Positions 1 through 5,451 of a stretch of 7,819 bases of DNA are shown here, one piece after another. The DNA is from Acetobacteraceae bacterium. Its GTDB lineage: Bacteria > Pseudomonadota > Alphaproteobacteria > Acetobacterales > Acetobacteraceae. Position numbers and translations under genes: made by a program. The stretch is from positions 1-7,819 of the forward strand of contig CANJSR010000223.1 in NCBI GenBank assembly GCA_947476855.1. Direction: 5' to 3'. Numbering within the stretch: position 1 is the first letter of the stretch; each line of letters begins with the position of its first letter. The notes beneath the pieces were generated by a model. That model did no database searches. It saw only the letters and a list, made by a program, of their open reading frames with translations, and was not told the DNA's origin.

Positions 1-654
1 ATCCTGGAGCGGGAGAACCGCCAGATCGGCATCGTGACCGGCGCGCAGTCCCAGGTCTGGTACGACGCGGTGGCGACGGGGCAGGACTCCCACGCGGGGA
101 CGACGCCGCCCTCCGCCCGCAAGGACGCGATGGTCTGCTCGGCGCGGATCATCGACCTGGTGGACCGGATGATGCGGGAATATGGCGATGACGGGCGCGG
201 GACGGTGGGGCAGGTGCTCGTGTCCCCCAACAGCCGCAATGTGATCCCGGGGGAAGTCCGGTTCTCGGTCGAGTTCCGCCATCCCGACGATGCGGTTGTC
301 GATACGCTGGACGAGCGGTTCGCGCGGGAAGCGGCGGCAATCGCCCAGTCCTGCGGCGTGGCGTTTGAATTGAACAAGGTGCTGCGGAACCCCGCCCAGC
401 CCTTCGACCCTGCCTGCATCGACCTGGTGCGCCAAGGGTCGGCCCGGGCCGGCTACGCGACCCGGGATATCGTGTCGGGCGCGGGCCATGACGCGGTGTA
501 TGTCGCGCGCCATGTGCCCACCGCCATGATCTTCACCCCTTGCAAGGATGGCCTGAGCCACAATGAACTGGAGAGCATCGAGCCCGGTGAAGCCGAGGCC
601 GGATGCCAGGTTCTGTTCGAAGCCGTGGTCGCAAGGGCCAACCGGGCCCTCTGA
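1..654 (+). CDS. M20-family Zn-dependent hydrolase, N-carbamoyl-L-amino-acid hydrolase/allantoate amidohydrolase type (3' part)
   Basis: The frame is open from the first base, so the start lies outside the window; 217 C-terminal residues are present, about half of a typical 400-420 residue member. Counting from base 1, the fragment begins in the conserved stretch before the lid domain: residues 9-21 read IGIVTGAQSQVWY, followed by GQDSHAGTTP, whose His31 matches a conserved active-site His of the carbamoylase family. The dimerisation/lid domain follows (SRNVIPGEVRFSVEFRHPDD). The catalytic domain then resumes with SGAGHDA (His163) and LSHNELE (His187, the expected C-terminal metal ligand). 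Family members hydrolyse N-carbamoyl amino acids, ureidopropionate, allantoate or similar amides in the cytoplasm with two divalent metals. The exact substrate cannot be read from this half. The gene is intact to its TGA stop and converges on the next gene with 8 bases between them. Family assignment is firm; specificity is open. Confidence 0.93.
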   Translation: MLERENRQIGIVTGAQSQVWYDAVATGQDSHAGTTPPSARKDAMVCSARIIDLVDRMMREYGDDGRGTVGQVLVSPNSRNVIPGEVRFSVEFRHPDDAVVDTLDERFAREAAAIAQSCGVAFELNKVLRNPAQPFDPACIDLVRQGSARAGYATRDIVSGAGHDAVYVARHVPTAMIFTPCKDGLSHNELESIEPGEAEAGCQVLFEAVVARANRAL

Positions 655-662
655 CCGGCCCC

Positions 663-845
663 CTAACCGATCGCCGGACGGTCCCACTCCTTGCGGTCCG
701 TTCGGCGGGGAGTCGAACGGCCGGCGTGTCGCCACAGGGCCTCGAAATCCTCCGGGGAGACGCCGTCGCTATGCATGACCATACGGATCAGGGGGTCGCT
801 CATCATGCCAGCCAGCGTGAGTGGCTCGGTTCCATTCATGCACAT
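663..845 (-). CDS. small hypothetical protein, about 60 aa
   Basis: This is a short frame of 60 residues if it starts at ATG 845. That start has AAAGG at 859-855, nine bases upstream; a GTG at 854 and ATGs at 851 and 839 are alternatives in the same frame. The central part, LTLAGMMSDPLIRMVMHSDG followed by VSPEDFEALWRHAGR, looks like a real short helical protein: it has hydrophobic spacing, a 'SDGVSPEDF' helix cap and a basic tail. From memory it resembles short uncharacterised alphaproteobacterial proteins carrying a 'DPLIRxVMxSDGV' core, but I cannot name a function. There is no signal peptide or membrane segment. It converges with the upstream hydrolase. A CATAAT hexamer on the minus strand at 916-911 could be a -10 box, though no good -35 is visible. 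The competing + strand frames here lack such a pattern. Confidence 0.6.
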   Translation of the reverse strand: MCMNGTEPLTLAGMMSDPLIRMVMHSDGVSPEDFEALWRHAGRSTPRRTDRKEWDRPAIG

Positions 846-1002
846 CCGCATCACCCTTTCCGTTCCGGCGCCGCCACTTCGGCTGCCCCGTTTTGAGAGG
901 GTCAGGGTTAATTATGTCTTAACGGTGCCCGAAGATGGGCGAATTGGGCGAATGCGGTAACTATTTCATGAACATGGCGTCATGCCCCCGCCATGCTGGA
1001 GA

Positions 1003-1377
1003 CTACGACTCGATCCGGTTGACGATTCGCGTGGGGGAAGCATGAATGCCCAGAAGCCTCAGGACCGTGTCCCCGCCGTTGCGGAACACGTGCGGCGTGC
1101 AGGCCGGCAGGGCGATCATCTCCCCGGGGCCGAGGCGGGTCGGCGTCGCCTCCTGCCCTTCCAGCCAGGCTTCCATGGTGCCTTCCAGCACGAACAGGCA
1201 CTCCACATACGGATGCCAGTGCAGCGGGGTGGCATAGCCGGGCTGGCAGGTCTGCACGCCGGTGAACACCGGCATCCCGTCATTGCCTGTCAGGCGCTGG
1301 TAGTCGGAGAGCGGGCCGAAGGGCACCTTCTCGGCATCGGCGAGGCGGATGACCCTGGCTTCGGCGGCTGGACGCAT
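1003..1377 (-). CDS. single-domain cupin protein
   Basis: A 124-residue protein forming one cupin beta-barrel. Motif 1 is complete: PGYATPLHWHPYVECLFVLEG spans residues 46-66, giving ligands His53, His55 and Glu59. Motif 2 is also complete: GEMIALPACTPHVFRN spans residues 85-100, giving His96. A mononuclear metal site is therefore expected. Residues 1-40 form the usual N-terminal strand extension, and the length is normal for a stand-alone cupin. ATG 1377 is supported by AAAGGA at 1391-1386 with eight bases of spacing. The gene is isolated: no partner enzyme adjoins it, so substrate and reaction are unknown; such proteins range from small-molecule isomerases and dioxygenases to sensors. A repeated palindrome lies 27-57 bases upstream of the start, so expression is probably controlled by a dimeric repressor or activator that is not encoded nearby. 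Confidence 0.92.
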   Translation of the reverse strand: MRPAAEARVIRLADAEKVPFGPLSDYQRLTGNDGMPVFTGVQTCQPGYATPLHWHPYVECLFVLEGTMEAWLEGQEATPTRLGPGEMIALPACTPHVFRNGGDTVLRLLGIHASPTRIVNRIES

Positions 1378-1403
1378 GGTGCTGTTCCTTTCCCGGTTTC
1401 TTG

Positions 1404-1434
1404 CATACTTAAGATTCTGGCATACTTAAGTATG
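1404..1434. promoter_or_regulatory. operator-like repeated palindrome upstream of the cupin gene
   Basis: CATACTTAAG occurs at 1404-1413 and again at 1421-1430. The second copy extends to CATACTTAAGTATG (1421-1434), a perfect 14-bp palindrome. The copies start 17 bp apart. The element is AT-rich in a GC-rich window and sits immediately upstream of the cupin ribosome binding site. This fits a promoter-overlapping site for a dimeric winged-helix or similar regulator. The regulator is not in the window, and the family cannot be told from the site. A GATTC (GANTC class) lies at 1413-1417 between the copies. Confidence 0.6.
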
Positions 1435-1456
1435 TCGGCAATAAAGACCAGGAGCA

Positions 1457-1478
1457 GCCGGCCCCTTTCGGGACCGGC
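1457..1478 (-). terminator. GAAA-capped hairpin after the 27-aa ORF
   Basis: Read on the minus strand, GCCGGTCCC, GAAA and GGGGCCGGC form a 9-bp stem with one G-U pair closed by a GNRA-type tetraloop. It begins 6 bases after the TAG of the short frame at 1485. A U-rich stretch (TCTTTATT) comes only about 9 bases after the stem, so intrinsic termination is plausible but not textbook; the hairpin could equally protect an mRNA 3' end. On the plus strand the stem has a C-A mismatch, so minus is the favoured strand. Confidence 0.5.
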
Positions 1479-1484
1479 CACCTC

Positions 1485-1568
1485 CTACTGCTTCCTGATA
1501 ATGATCTTGACCTTGATCGTCACGATCACCACAATCCGCAGCAGAGGGCTCCGATGTGTTTCGGACAT
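1485..1568 (-). CDS. possible 27-aa basic, Ile/Val-rich micro-protein
   Basis: ATG 1568 follows a near-consensus AGGAGG (1579-1574) with five bases of spacing, the strongest ribosome binding site in the window. The frame encodes 27 residues and ends at TAG 1485. It opens MSETHRSPLLR, and residues 12-24 are almost all beta-branched (Ile, Val, Thr) apart from Lys19 and Lys21. The end is RKQ, so the peptide is strongly basic and may be amphipathic or membrane-associating. A stable hairpin starts 6 bases after the stop and another precedes the ribosome binding site. The coding bases are richer in A/T than the neighbours. No family is recognised. It lies 113 bases downstream of the PIN toxin on the same strand, so it could be a third cistron, an independent small gene, or a leader peptide. 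The case rests on the ribosome binding site and the hairpins, not on homology. Confidence 0.45.
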   Translation of the reverse strand: MSETHRSPLLRIVVIVTIKVKIIIRKQ

Positions 1569-1584
1569 CTCGTCCTCCTGGTTG

Positions 1585-1615
1585 AAAGCCGGTCAGGACC
1601 GCCCTGGCCGGCTTT
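1585..1615 (+). terminator. 13-bp hairpin with T tract between the toxin and the 27-aa ORF
   Basis: AAAGCCGGTCAGG (1585-1597) pairs with CCTGGCCGGCTTT (1603-1615) around a five-base loop, with one G-U pair when read on the plus strand, and the run of T continues to 1616. On the minus strand the same stem has one C-A mismatch and is followed by TTTCAACC. It sits 67 bases past the toxin stop and just ahead of the ribosome binding site of the 27-aa frame. It may therefore end toxin transcription partially or shape the leader of the short gene. No plus-strand gene is seen that would need it, so the direction is uncertain. Confidence 0.45.
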
Positions 1616-1681
1616 TCCATTCAAGCGAACAATCACGAAGAATTCGTTAACAGGGCGGCGAAAAGTGACCGCGGGTCGGCG

Positions 1682-2074
1682 CTACCAGATGGTTGTCACG
1701 CCATAGCCCGCGAAGGCCCGGTCATCGGTCAGGATCGCCAGGTCGTGGCGCAGCGCCGTCGCGATCAGCATCCGGTCCATCGGGTCCTTGTGATGCATCG
1801 GCAGGGCGTTGGCCTGCTCCGCCTCCTCCCACCCCAGCGTCTGCAAGCGATACCCCTGCGCCCGCAGCAGCAGGCTGAGCAAGGGGTATGGCCCCCAGAC
1901 CCGCGGCAGCTTGCCCATTTCGGCCTTGCGCGTGATCTCCCACACCGTGATCGAGGAGACCCGGATTTCCTCCCGCCGCATGATCGGTTCGGCGTTGGGC
2001 ATGATCCGCGCGGCGTTCGGGTCGGCGAGGAAGACGATCAGGGCACAGGCGTCGGCCAGGTACCCCGCGCTCAT
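1682..2074 (-). CDS. PIN-domain toxin (VapC-like ribonuclease) of a type II toxin-antitoxin pair
   Basis: A 130-residue protein spanning one PIN domain. The acidic metal-binding residues are in place: Asp8 in LADACALI, Glu46 in VWEITRK, Asp100 in HKDPMDRMLIATA, and Asp117/118 in LTDDRAF. PIN toxins are Mg2+-dependent endoribonucleases that cut tRNA, rRNA or mRNA when not held by antitoxin; which RNA is cut cannot be predicted here. The ATG overlaps the antitoxin stop as ATGA (2074-2071), the classic coupled arrangement that fixes the start. The protein is full length with no visible defect, so the toxin is probably active. Downstream there are 67 bases before a hairpin. Family members paired with a Phd-type antitoxin are common in proteobacteria. 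Confidence 0.93.
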   Translation of the reverse strand: MSAGYLADACALIVFLADPNAARIMPNAEPIMRREEIRVSSITVWEITRKAEMGKLPRVWGPYPLLSLLLRAQGYRLQTLGWEEAEQANALPMHHKDPMDRMLIATALRHDLAILTDDRAFAGYGVTTIW

Positions 2075-2319
2075 TCCCAGCCTTCCGCCACCAGTTCCTC
2101 ATCGGTCAGGGGCGCGAACACGGCGGCATCATAGGAGAACGCCTGCCAGCCCGGGACATCGCGCAGCAGGCCTGGCTGGCGCACGGGCGCGTCCGTCACC
2201 CGGACCAGGCGCGCGACGGGGGTGCCGTTGCGGGCGATGGTGACTTCCTCCCCATGCTCGACCTCGGCCAGCAGGGCGGAGAGGGTGGTCTTGGCCTCAT
2301 GCACATTGACGGTTTTCAT
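2071..2319 (-). CDS. Phd/YefM-family antitoxin
   Basis: An 82-residue antitoxin. Residues 1-41 (MKTVNVHEAKTTLSALLAEV, then EHGEEVTIARNGTPVARLVRV) form the Phd/YefM DNA-binding and dimerisation fold. Residues 42-82 are the toxin-wrapping tail, ending in FAPLTDEELVAEGWE, acidic and hydrophobic as usual for Phd partners of PIN toxins. The stop overlaps the toxin ATG by four bases, so antitoxin is made first and the two are translationally coupled. The ribosome binding site before ATG 2319 is weak (CGGACG). A repeated TAGCTAA element lies 12-35 bases upstream, consistent with autorepression by the complex. The cognate role is inferred from adjacency and family. Confidence 0.92.
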   Translation of the reverse strand: MKTVNVHEAKTTLSALLAEVEHGEEVTIARNGTPVARLVRVTDAPVRQPGLLRDVPGWQAFSYDAAVFAPLTDEELVAEGWE

Positions 2320-2331
2320 GGCGGCGTCCGA

Positions 2332-2360
2332 TAGCTAAACCATGACCTAGCTAATATCAA
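2332..2360 (-). promoter_or_regulatory. putative promoter/operator of the toxin-antitoxin operon
   Basis: TAGCTAA occurs as a direct repeat at 2332-2338 and 2348-2354. Each contains the self-complementary hexamer TAGCTA, and the copies are 16 bp apart, about one and a half helical turns. On the minus strand TTGATA (2360-2355) resembles a -35 box, placed 17 bases before the nearer TAGCTA. The AT-rich island directly in front of the antitoxin is what an autoregulated Phd-type operator usually looks like. The -10 assignment is weak, since it would leave only a few bases of leader. Confidence 0.5.
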
Positions 2361-2477
2361 AGCGCCGCGATGTCAAGATTTTGGGACACCGGGTGGTGCG
2401 CACGGAACGCGGCCCGTGGCGACTCCGAACAACGAGACGGCTCCGTGGCAACGCCCGGCGCGACCGTTCAGCCACGC

Positions 2478-2575
2478 TCGCCCGGTCAGGTTCGCCCAGT
2501 CAGGTTCGTGCGGTCCCACTTGCCCGGTCCCGTGTGCCTGCTCCGGCAACCCGGTCCGATCACTCCGTTCAGGCC
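2478..2575. repeat. degenerate 14-bp tandem repeat array
   Basis: About seven units occupy the space between the helicase stop and the toxin-antitoxin promoter. The first two, TCGCCCGGTCAGGT and TCGCCCAGTCAGGT, differ at one base; later ones drift. A GNTC-like core recurs at 2484, 2498 (AGTC), 2512, 2526, 2540, 2553 and 2567, with steps of 14, 14, 14, 14, 13 and 14. CCGTTCAG occurs at 2464-2471 and again at 2565-2572, inside the last unit. The period is not a multiple of three, so the array is not a coding repeat. The remaining bases 2361-2463 show nothing recognisable. Confidence 0.6.
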
Positions 2576-5392
2576 CTATGCGTCCGGCGCCGCGTCCAGG
2601 AAAGCCGCCGTCTCCGCCACCGCCTGCGCGAGGCCGACGCGGCGCACCACCACGCCCTCGGGGAAGGCGGACAGCACGCGCTGCGGCGTGCCGCGATCCA
2701 GCAGCACGAACACCCCGTGATCGGAGGCACGACGGATCAGCCGCCCGAAGGCTTGGCGCAGCCGCAGCCGGACGATCCGGTCGTCGAATTCCTTGGGACT
2801 GCCCTCGGACAGATGGATGCGACGTTCCCGGTGCAGGATGTCGGGGCGCGGCCAGGGCACCTTCTCGAACACCACCAGCCGCAGGGCTTTCCCCGGCACG
2901 TCGACCCCGTCCCGCATCGCGTCGGTGCCCAGCAGGCAACTGGATTCCTCGGTGCGGAACACATCGACCAGCGTGGCGTTGCCCATCTGGTCCACGTGCT
3001 GTGCATACAAAGGGATATCGTGCGCCTCCAGTTCCGGCGCGATCCGCGAATGCACCGCCTGCAACCGCCGGATTGCCGTAAACAGCCCCAGCGCGCCGCC
3101 GCCCGACGCCAGGAACAGCGCCCGATACGCCGCCGCCAACTGCCCGATATCGCCCGAGGCCACATCCGTCACCACGAAGGCCCGGGTCTGGCGCGCATAG
3201 TCGAACGGAGACGCCACCGCCGCCCGGATCGCGGGAGACGGCAGATGTGGCGCGCCAACTCGTGCCTCGGCCGCCGTCCAGGCCCGTTCGGCATCCGTCG
3301 CCCCGGCATCCCGCAGCGTCGCGGAGGTCACCAGCAAACCATGCGCCGGGGCCGCCAGGCTCATGGCAAAGGGGATCGTCGGATCGAGCCAATGCCGGTG
3401 CAGCCCCACATCCACGTCCTGCAACCCGGACCGCCGGTCCAGCTTGAAGAACAGCACGTGCTGCGGGCGTTGCCCGGGCTCGGGGCGCGGCTCGCTGAGG
3501 CTGTTCAGCATCGCCATCCAGGCGATCAGCGGGTTCAGCGCCCGCCGGGTCAGCGACCGGCCGACCGCCTCGATCCGCGTGCGGGTGGGCATGTCGAGGT
3601 CCTCGGCCTCGTCATCCAGGCGGGCGAGCAGCCGGTCCCGCAACGTCGCCAGCGGTTCCGAAATCCGCGCCAACGCGCGGGACAGGCGTTCGGCGGCGGC
3701 GGCCAACGAGTCCTCGATCGGGAAGACGTCGCATTCCATCGAGCCCCAGACCGGGGCCGTGCCGCCCTCGGCCCCCGCGGTCCGGGCGAGGACCTGCCGG
3801 CGGATCAGCTTCAACACCGCCTCGGTCGGGTTCACCCGCCCCGGCTCGATGCCCGCCAGTTCCGGCCCCTGCTCCGACAGCCGCGACGCCCAGTCACCGG
3901 ACGGCAGAGCGGTCGCGGCCTGCAAGGCGGCGTCCAGCGGGGCCTCTAGTTGCGGCCGATCGACGACCAGTTCCTCCACCCGCCGGCGCAGCCCCCGCGC
4001 GCGCGACCGTCCGCCTTCCGCGCCGCGCAGCCAACGCCGCAGTTCGGCGGTCTCGGCCCCCGACAGCACGGCCGAAAAGGCGCTGTCGGCTGCGTCGAAG
4101 ACGTGATGCCCCTCATCAAACACATACCGGGTCGGGACGGACGCATCCTCCAACCCGCCCCAGGCCGCCTGAGTCATCACCAGAGCATGGTTCGCGACGA
4201 CCAATTCGGCGGTGCGGGAGCGGCGGATCGTGTGCTCGATGAAACACCGGCGCCAATGCGGGCAGGCGGCGTGGATGCACTCCCCGCGCCGGTCGGCGAC
4301 GCCGGCGAACAGCGCCTGGCCATGCAGTTCCTGCAGCCATCCCGGCAGGTCGCCGCCCTGGATGTCGCCGTCATCCGTCACCATCGCCCAGCGCGCGATC
4401 AGCGCCAGAGGCACGGTGTTGGTCTGGATCATCCCGGCGGTCGAGGCATTCACCGCGTCCTCCAGGTTCAGGAGGCACAGATAATTCTCCCGCCCCTTGC
4501 GGATGACGACGCGGCGGCGGCGCTCGGCCGGGTCCGGGAACAGCCGTTCCAACTCCCCATCGATCTGCCGCTGGAGATGCCGGGTGAAGGTGCTGATCCA
4601 AACGGAGCCGTGGTTCTTCTCGGCCCAGACGCTGGCCGGCGCGAGATAGCCCAGGGTCTTGCCCGTCCCCGTCCCGGCCTCGGCCAGGACCAGATGCGGA
4701 TCGCCCCGGTTTTCCCGCGGTGCAAATGCCCCCGCCGCGGCGCCGGCATAGTCGCCCTGGCTGGGGCGCTGTTCGGACGCCGATCCCAGGATGGTGGCCA
4801 GCCTGGCGCGGGCCTCGGCCTCGGTGACGGGGTGGGAGGATGGGGGCGGCGGCTGGGCCTCATCCTCCCACTCCGGCAGGCGTTTCCAGACCTTCAGCGG
4901 CTCGGTCGACTGCGCGGCATGGGGGCGGCCGAGGGCTTCCAGCACGAAAGGCGCCCAGCCCCAGCCGGCCGATCCCATGCGGGCGGCGAGCGGGGCGGCG
5001 TCCCGGTTCAGCACCGTCTCCCGCCCCTGGCTCAGGCGGTTCAGCAGGATCGCGGCCAGGTCTGGCAGCATCATCGCCTGCGCTTCCAGGTTGGCCGGCG
5101 GATCGTCCAGATCGAGCGCCAATGCCAGCCCGCGCGGCGTCGGCGCGGCCGGGTAGGCCGGCAGGACGAAGGCGAACAGATCGAGCAGGTCGAAGAACGC
5201 GCTGGGCCGCATGTTCAGCCGGCGGAACGTGGCCGGGGCATGCACCACGATTGGCGGCGGCATGTCGCGCAGGCGGGCGGCGGCCTGTTCGGTTGGCAGC
5301 ACCAGAAGCTCACCATCCGGGGTCAGGATGGCGGCGCGCCCGTGGCCGGCGACGACGGCGGGCGCGTCGGGGAGGGCGATGGAGGGATTCAC
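2576..5392 (-). CDS. DinG/Rad3 (XPD)-like Fe-S ATP-dependent DNA helicase
   Basis: A superfamily 2 helicase of 938 residues from GTG 5392. The frame stays open upstream to 5743, but that stretch lies inside the flavoprotein gene, so GTG 5392 is the sensible start. Walker A is AEAGTGTGKT (237-246), and the DEAH-type box is DEGHH (426-430), with Gly in place of the usual Ala. Four cysteines, Cys306, Cys372, Cys377 and Cys383, lie between motif I and the DEGHH box, where XPD/DinG enzymes bind a 4Fe-4S cluster. Helicase domain 2 has VTSATLRDAG (688-697), LLGTDAMRDGVDVPG (820-834) and QAFGRLIRR (880-888), the last with the arginine-finger motif VI. Such enzymes unwind DNA 5'-3', including D-loops and R-loops, in repair. 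Residues 1-220 are an N-terminal region not assignable from motifs. The gene follows the flavoprotein at 55 bases and probably shares its transcript. Confidence 0.93.
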   Translation of the reverse strand: MNPSIALPDAPAVVAGHGRAAILTPDGELLVLPTEQAAARLRDMPPPIVVHAPATFRRLNMRPSAFFDLLDLFAFVLPAYPAAPTPRGLALALDLDDPPANLEAQAMMLPDLAAILLNRLSQGRETVLNRDAAPLAARMGSAGWGWAPFVLEALGRPHAAQSTEPLKVWKRLPEWEDEAQPPPPSSHPVTEAEARARLATILGSASEQRPSQGDYAGAAAGAFAPRENRGDPHLVLAEAGTGTGKTLGYLAPASVWAEKNHGSVWISTFTRHLQRQIDGELERLFPDPAERRRRVVIRKGRENYLCLLNLEDAVNASTAGMIQTNTVPLALIARWAMVTDDGDIQGGDLPGWLQELHGQALFAGVADRRGECIHAACPHWRRCFIEHTIRRSRTAELVVANHALVMTQAAWGGLEDASVPTRYVFDEGHHVFDAADSAFSAVLSGAETAELRRWLRGAEGGRSRARGLRRRVEELVVDRPQLEAPLDAALQAATALPSGDWASRLSEQGPELAGIEPGRVNPTEAVLKLIRRQVLARTAGAEGGTAPVWGSMECDVFPIEDSLAAAAERLSRALARISEPLATLRDRLLARLDDEAEDLDMPTRTRIEAVGRSLTRRALNPLIAWMAMLNSLSEPRPEPGQRPQHVLFFKLDRRSGLQDVDVGLHRHWLDPTIPFAMSLAAPAHGLLVTSATLRDAGATDAERAWTAAEARVGAPHLPSPAIRAAVASPFDYARQTRAFVVTDVASGDIGQLAAAYRALFLASGGGALGLFTAIRRLQAVHSRIAPELEAHDIPLYAQHVDQMGNATLVDVFRTEESSCLLGTDAMRDGVDVPGKALRLVVFEKVPWPRPDILHRERRIHLSEGSPKEFDDRIVRLRLRQAFGRLIRRASDHGVFVLLDRGTPQRVLSAFPEGVVVRRVGLAQAVAETAAFLDAAPDA

Positions 5393-5451
5393 CGCCCGAT
5401 CTTGCCCGCGATTCGGCCTGGTGTCATCGGGCTTGCCGGGGCGTGGGTCAT
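5389..5451 (-). CDS. 20-codon bridging ORF between the flavoprotein and helicase genes (possible coupling peptide)
   Basis: ATG 5451 overlaps the flavoprotein TGA as ATGA (5451-5448). The frame reads MTHAPASPMTPGRIAGKIGR and its TGA overlaps the helicase GTG as GTGA (5392-5389). The three genes therefore use all three minus-strand frames, end to end, with four-base overlaps at both junctions. No ribosome binding site is evident before either start, which suits termination-reinitiation. The peptide has no recognisable domain. The arrangement could be a translational relay, or a chance frame in a 55-base spacer; it needs conservation evidence. Confidence 0.3.
   Translation of the reverse strand: MTHAPASPMTPGRIAGKIGR

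Noticed and set aside
672..707. 10-bp stem (672-681 with 698-707, one G-U pair) as a terminator between the convergent genes
   Set aside because: It lies inside the coding end of the small gene, has a 16-base loop and no T tract. In GC-rich DNA such stems are frequent by chance.
937..953. Tandem GGGCGAATT/GGGCGAAT as an operator
   Set aside because: Two copies of a short motif with no symmetry and no clear promoter beside it; too weak to call.
982..1650. 222-codon + strand frame across the cupin and its upstream region
   Set aside because: It is antisense to the motif-complete cupin and shows no domain.
2478..2575. The 14-bp array as a CRISPR
   Set aside because: There are no spacers: the units are contiguous and far shorter than CRISPR repeats.
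2373..3392. 339-codon minus-strand frame overlapping the helicase 3' end, with an ANLTGRAWLNGR stretch reminiscent of pentapeptide repeats
   Set aside because: The underlying DNA repeat has a 14-bp period, not 15, so a pentapeptide reading is not maintained. The rest is Gly/Arg-rich shadow sequence.
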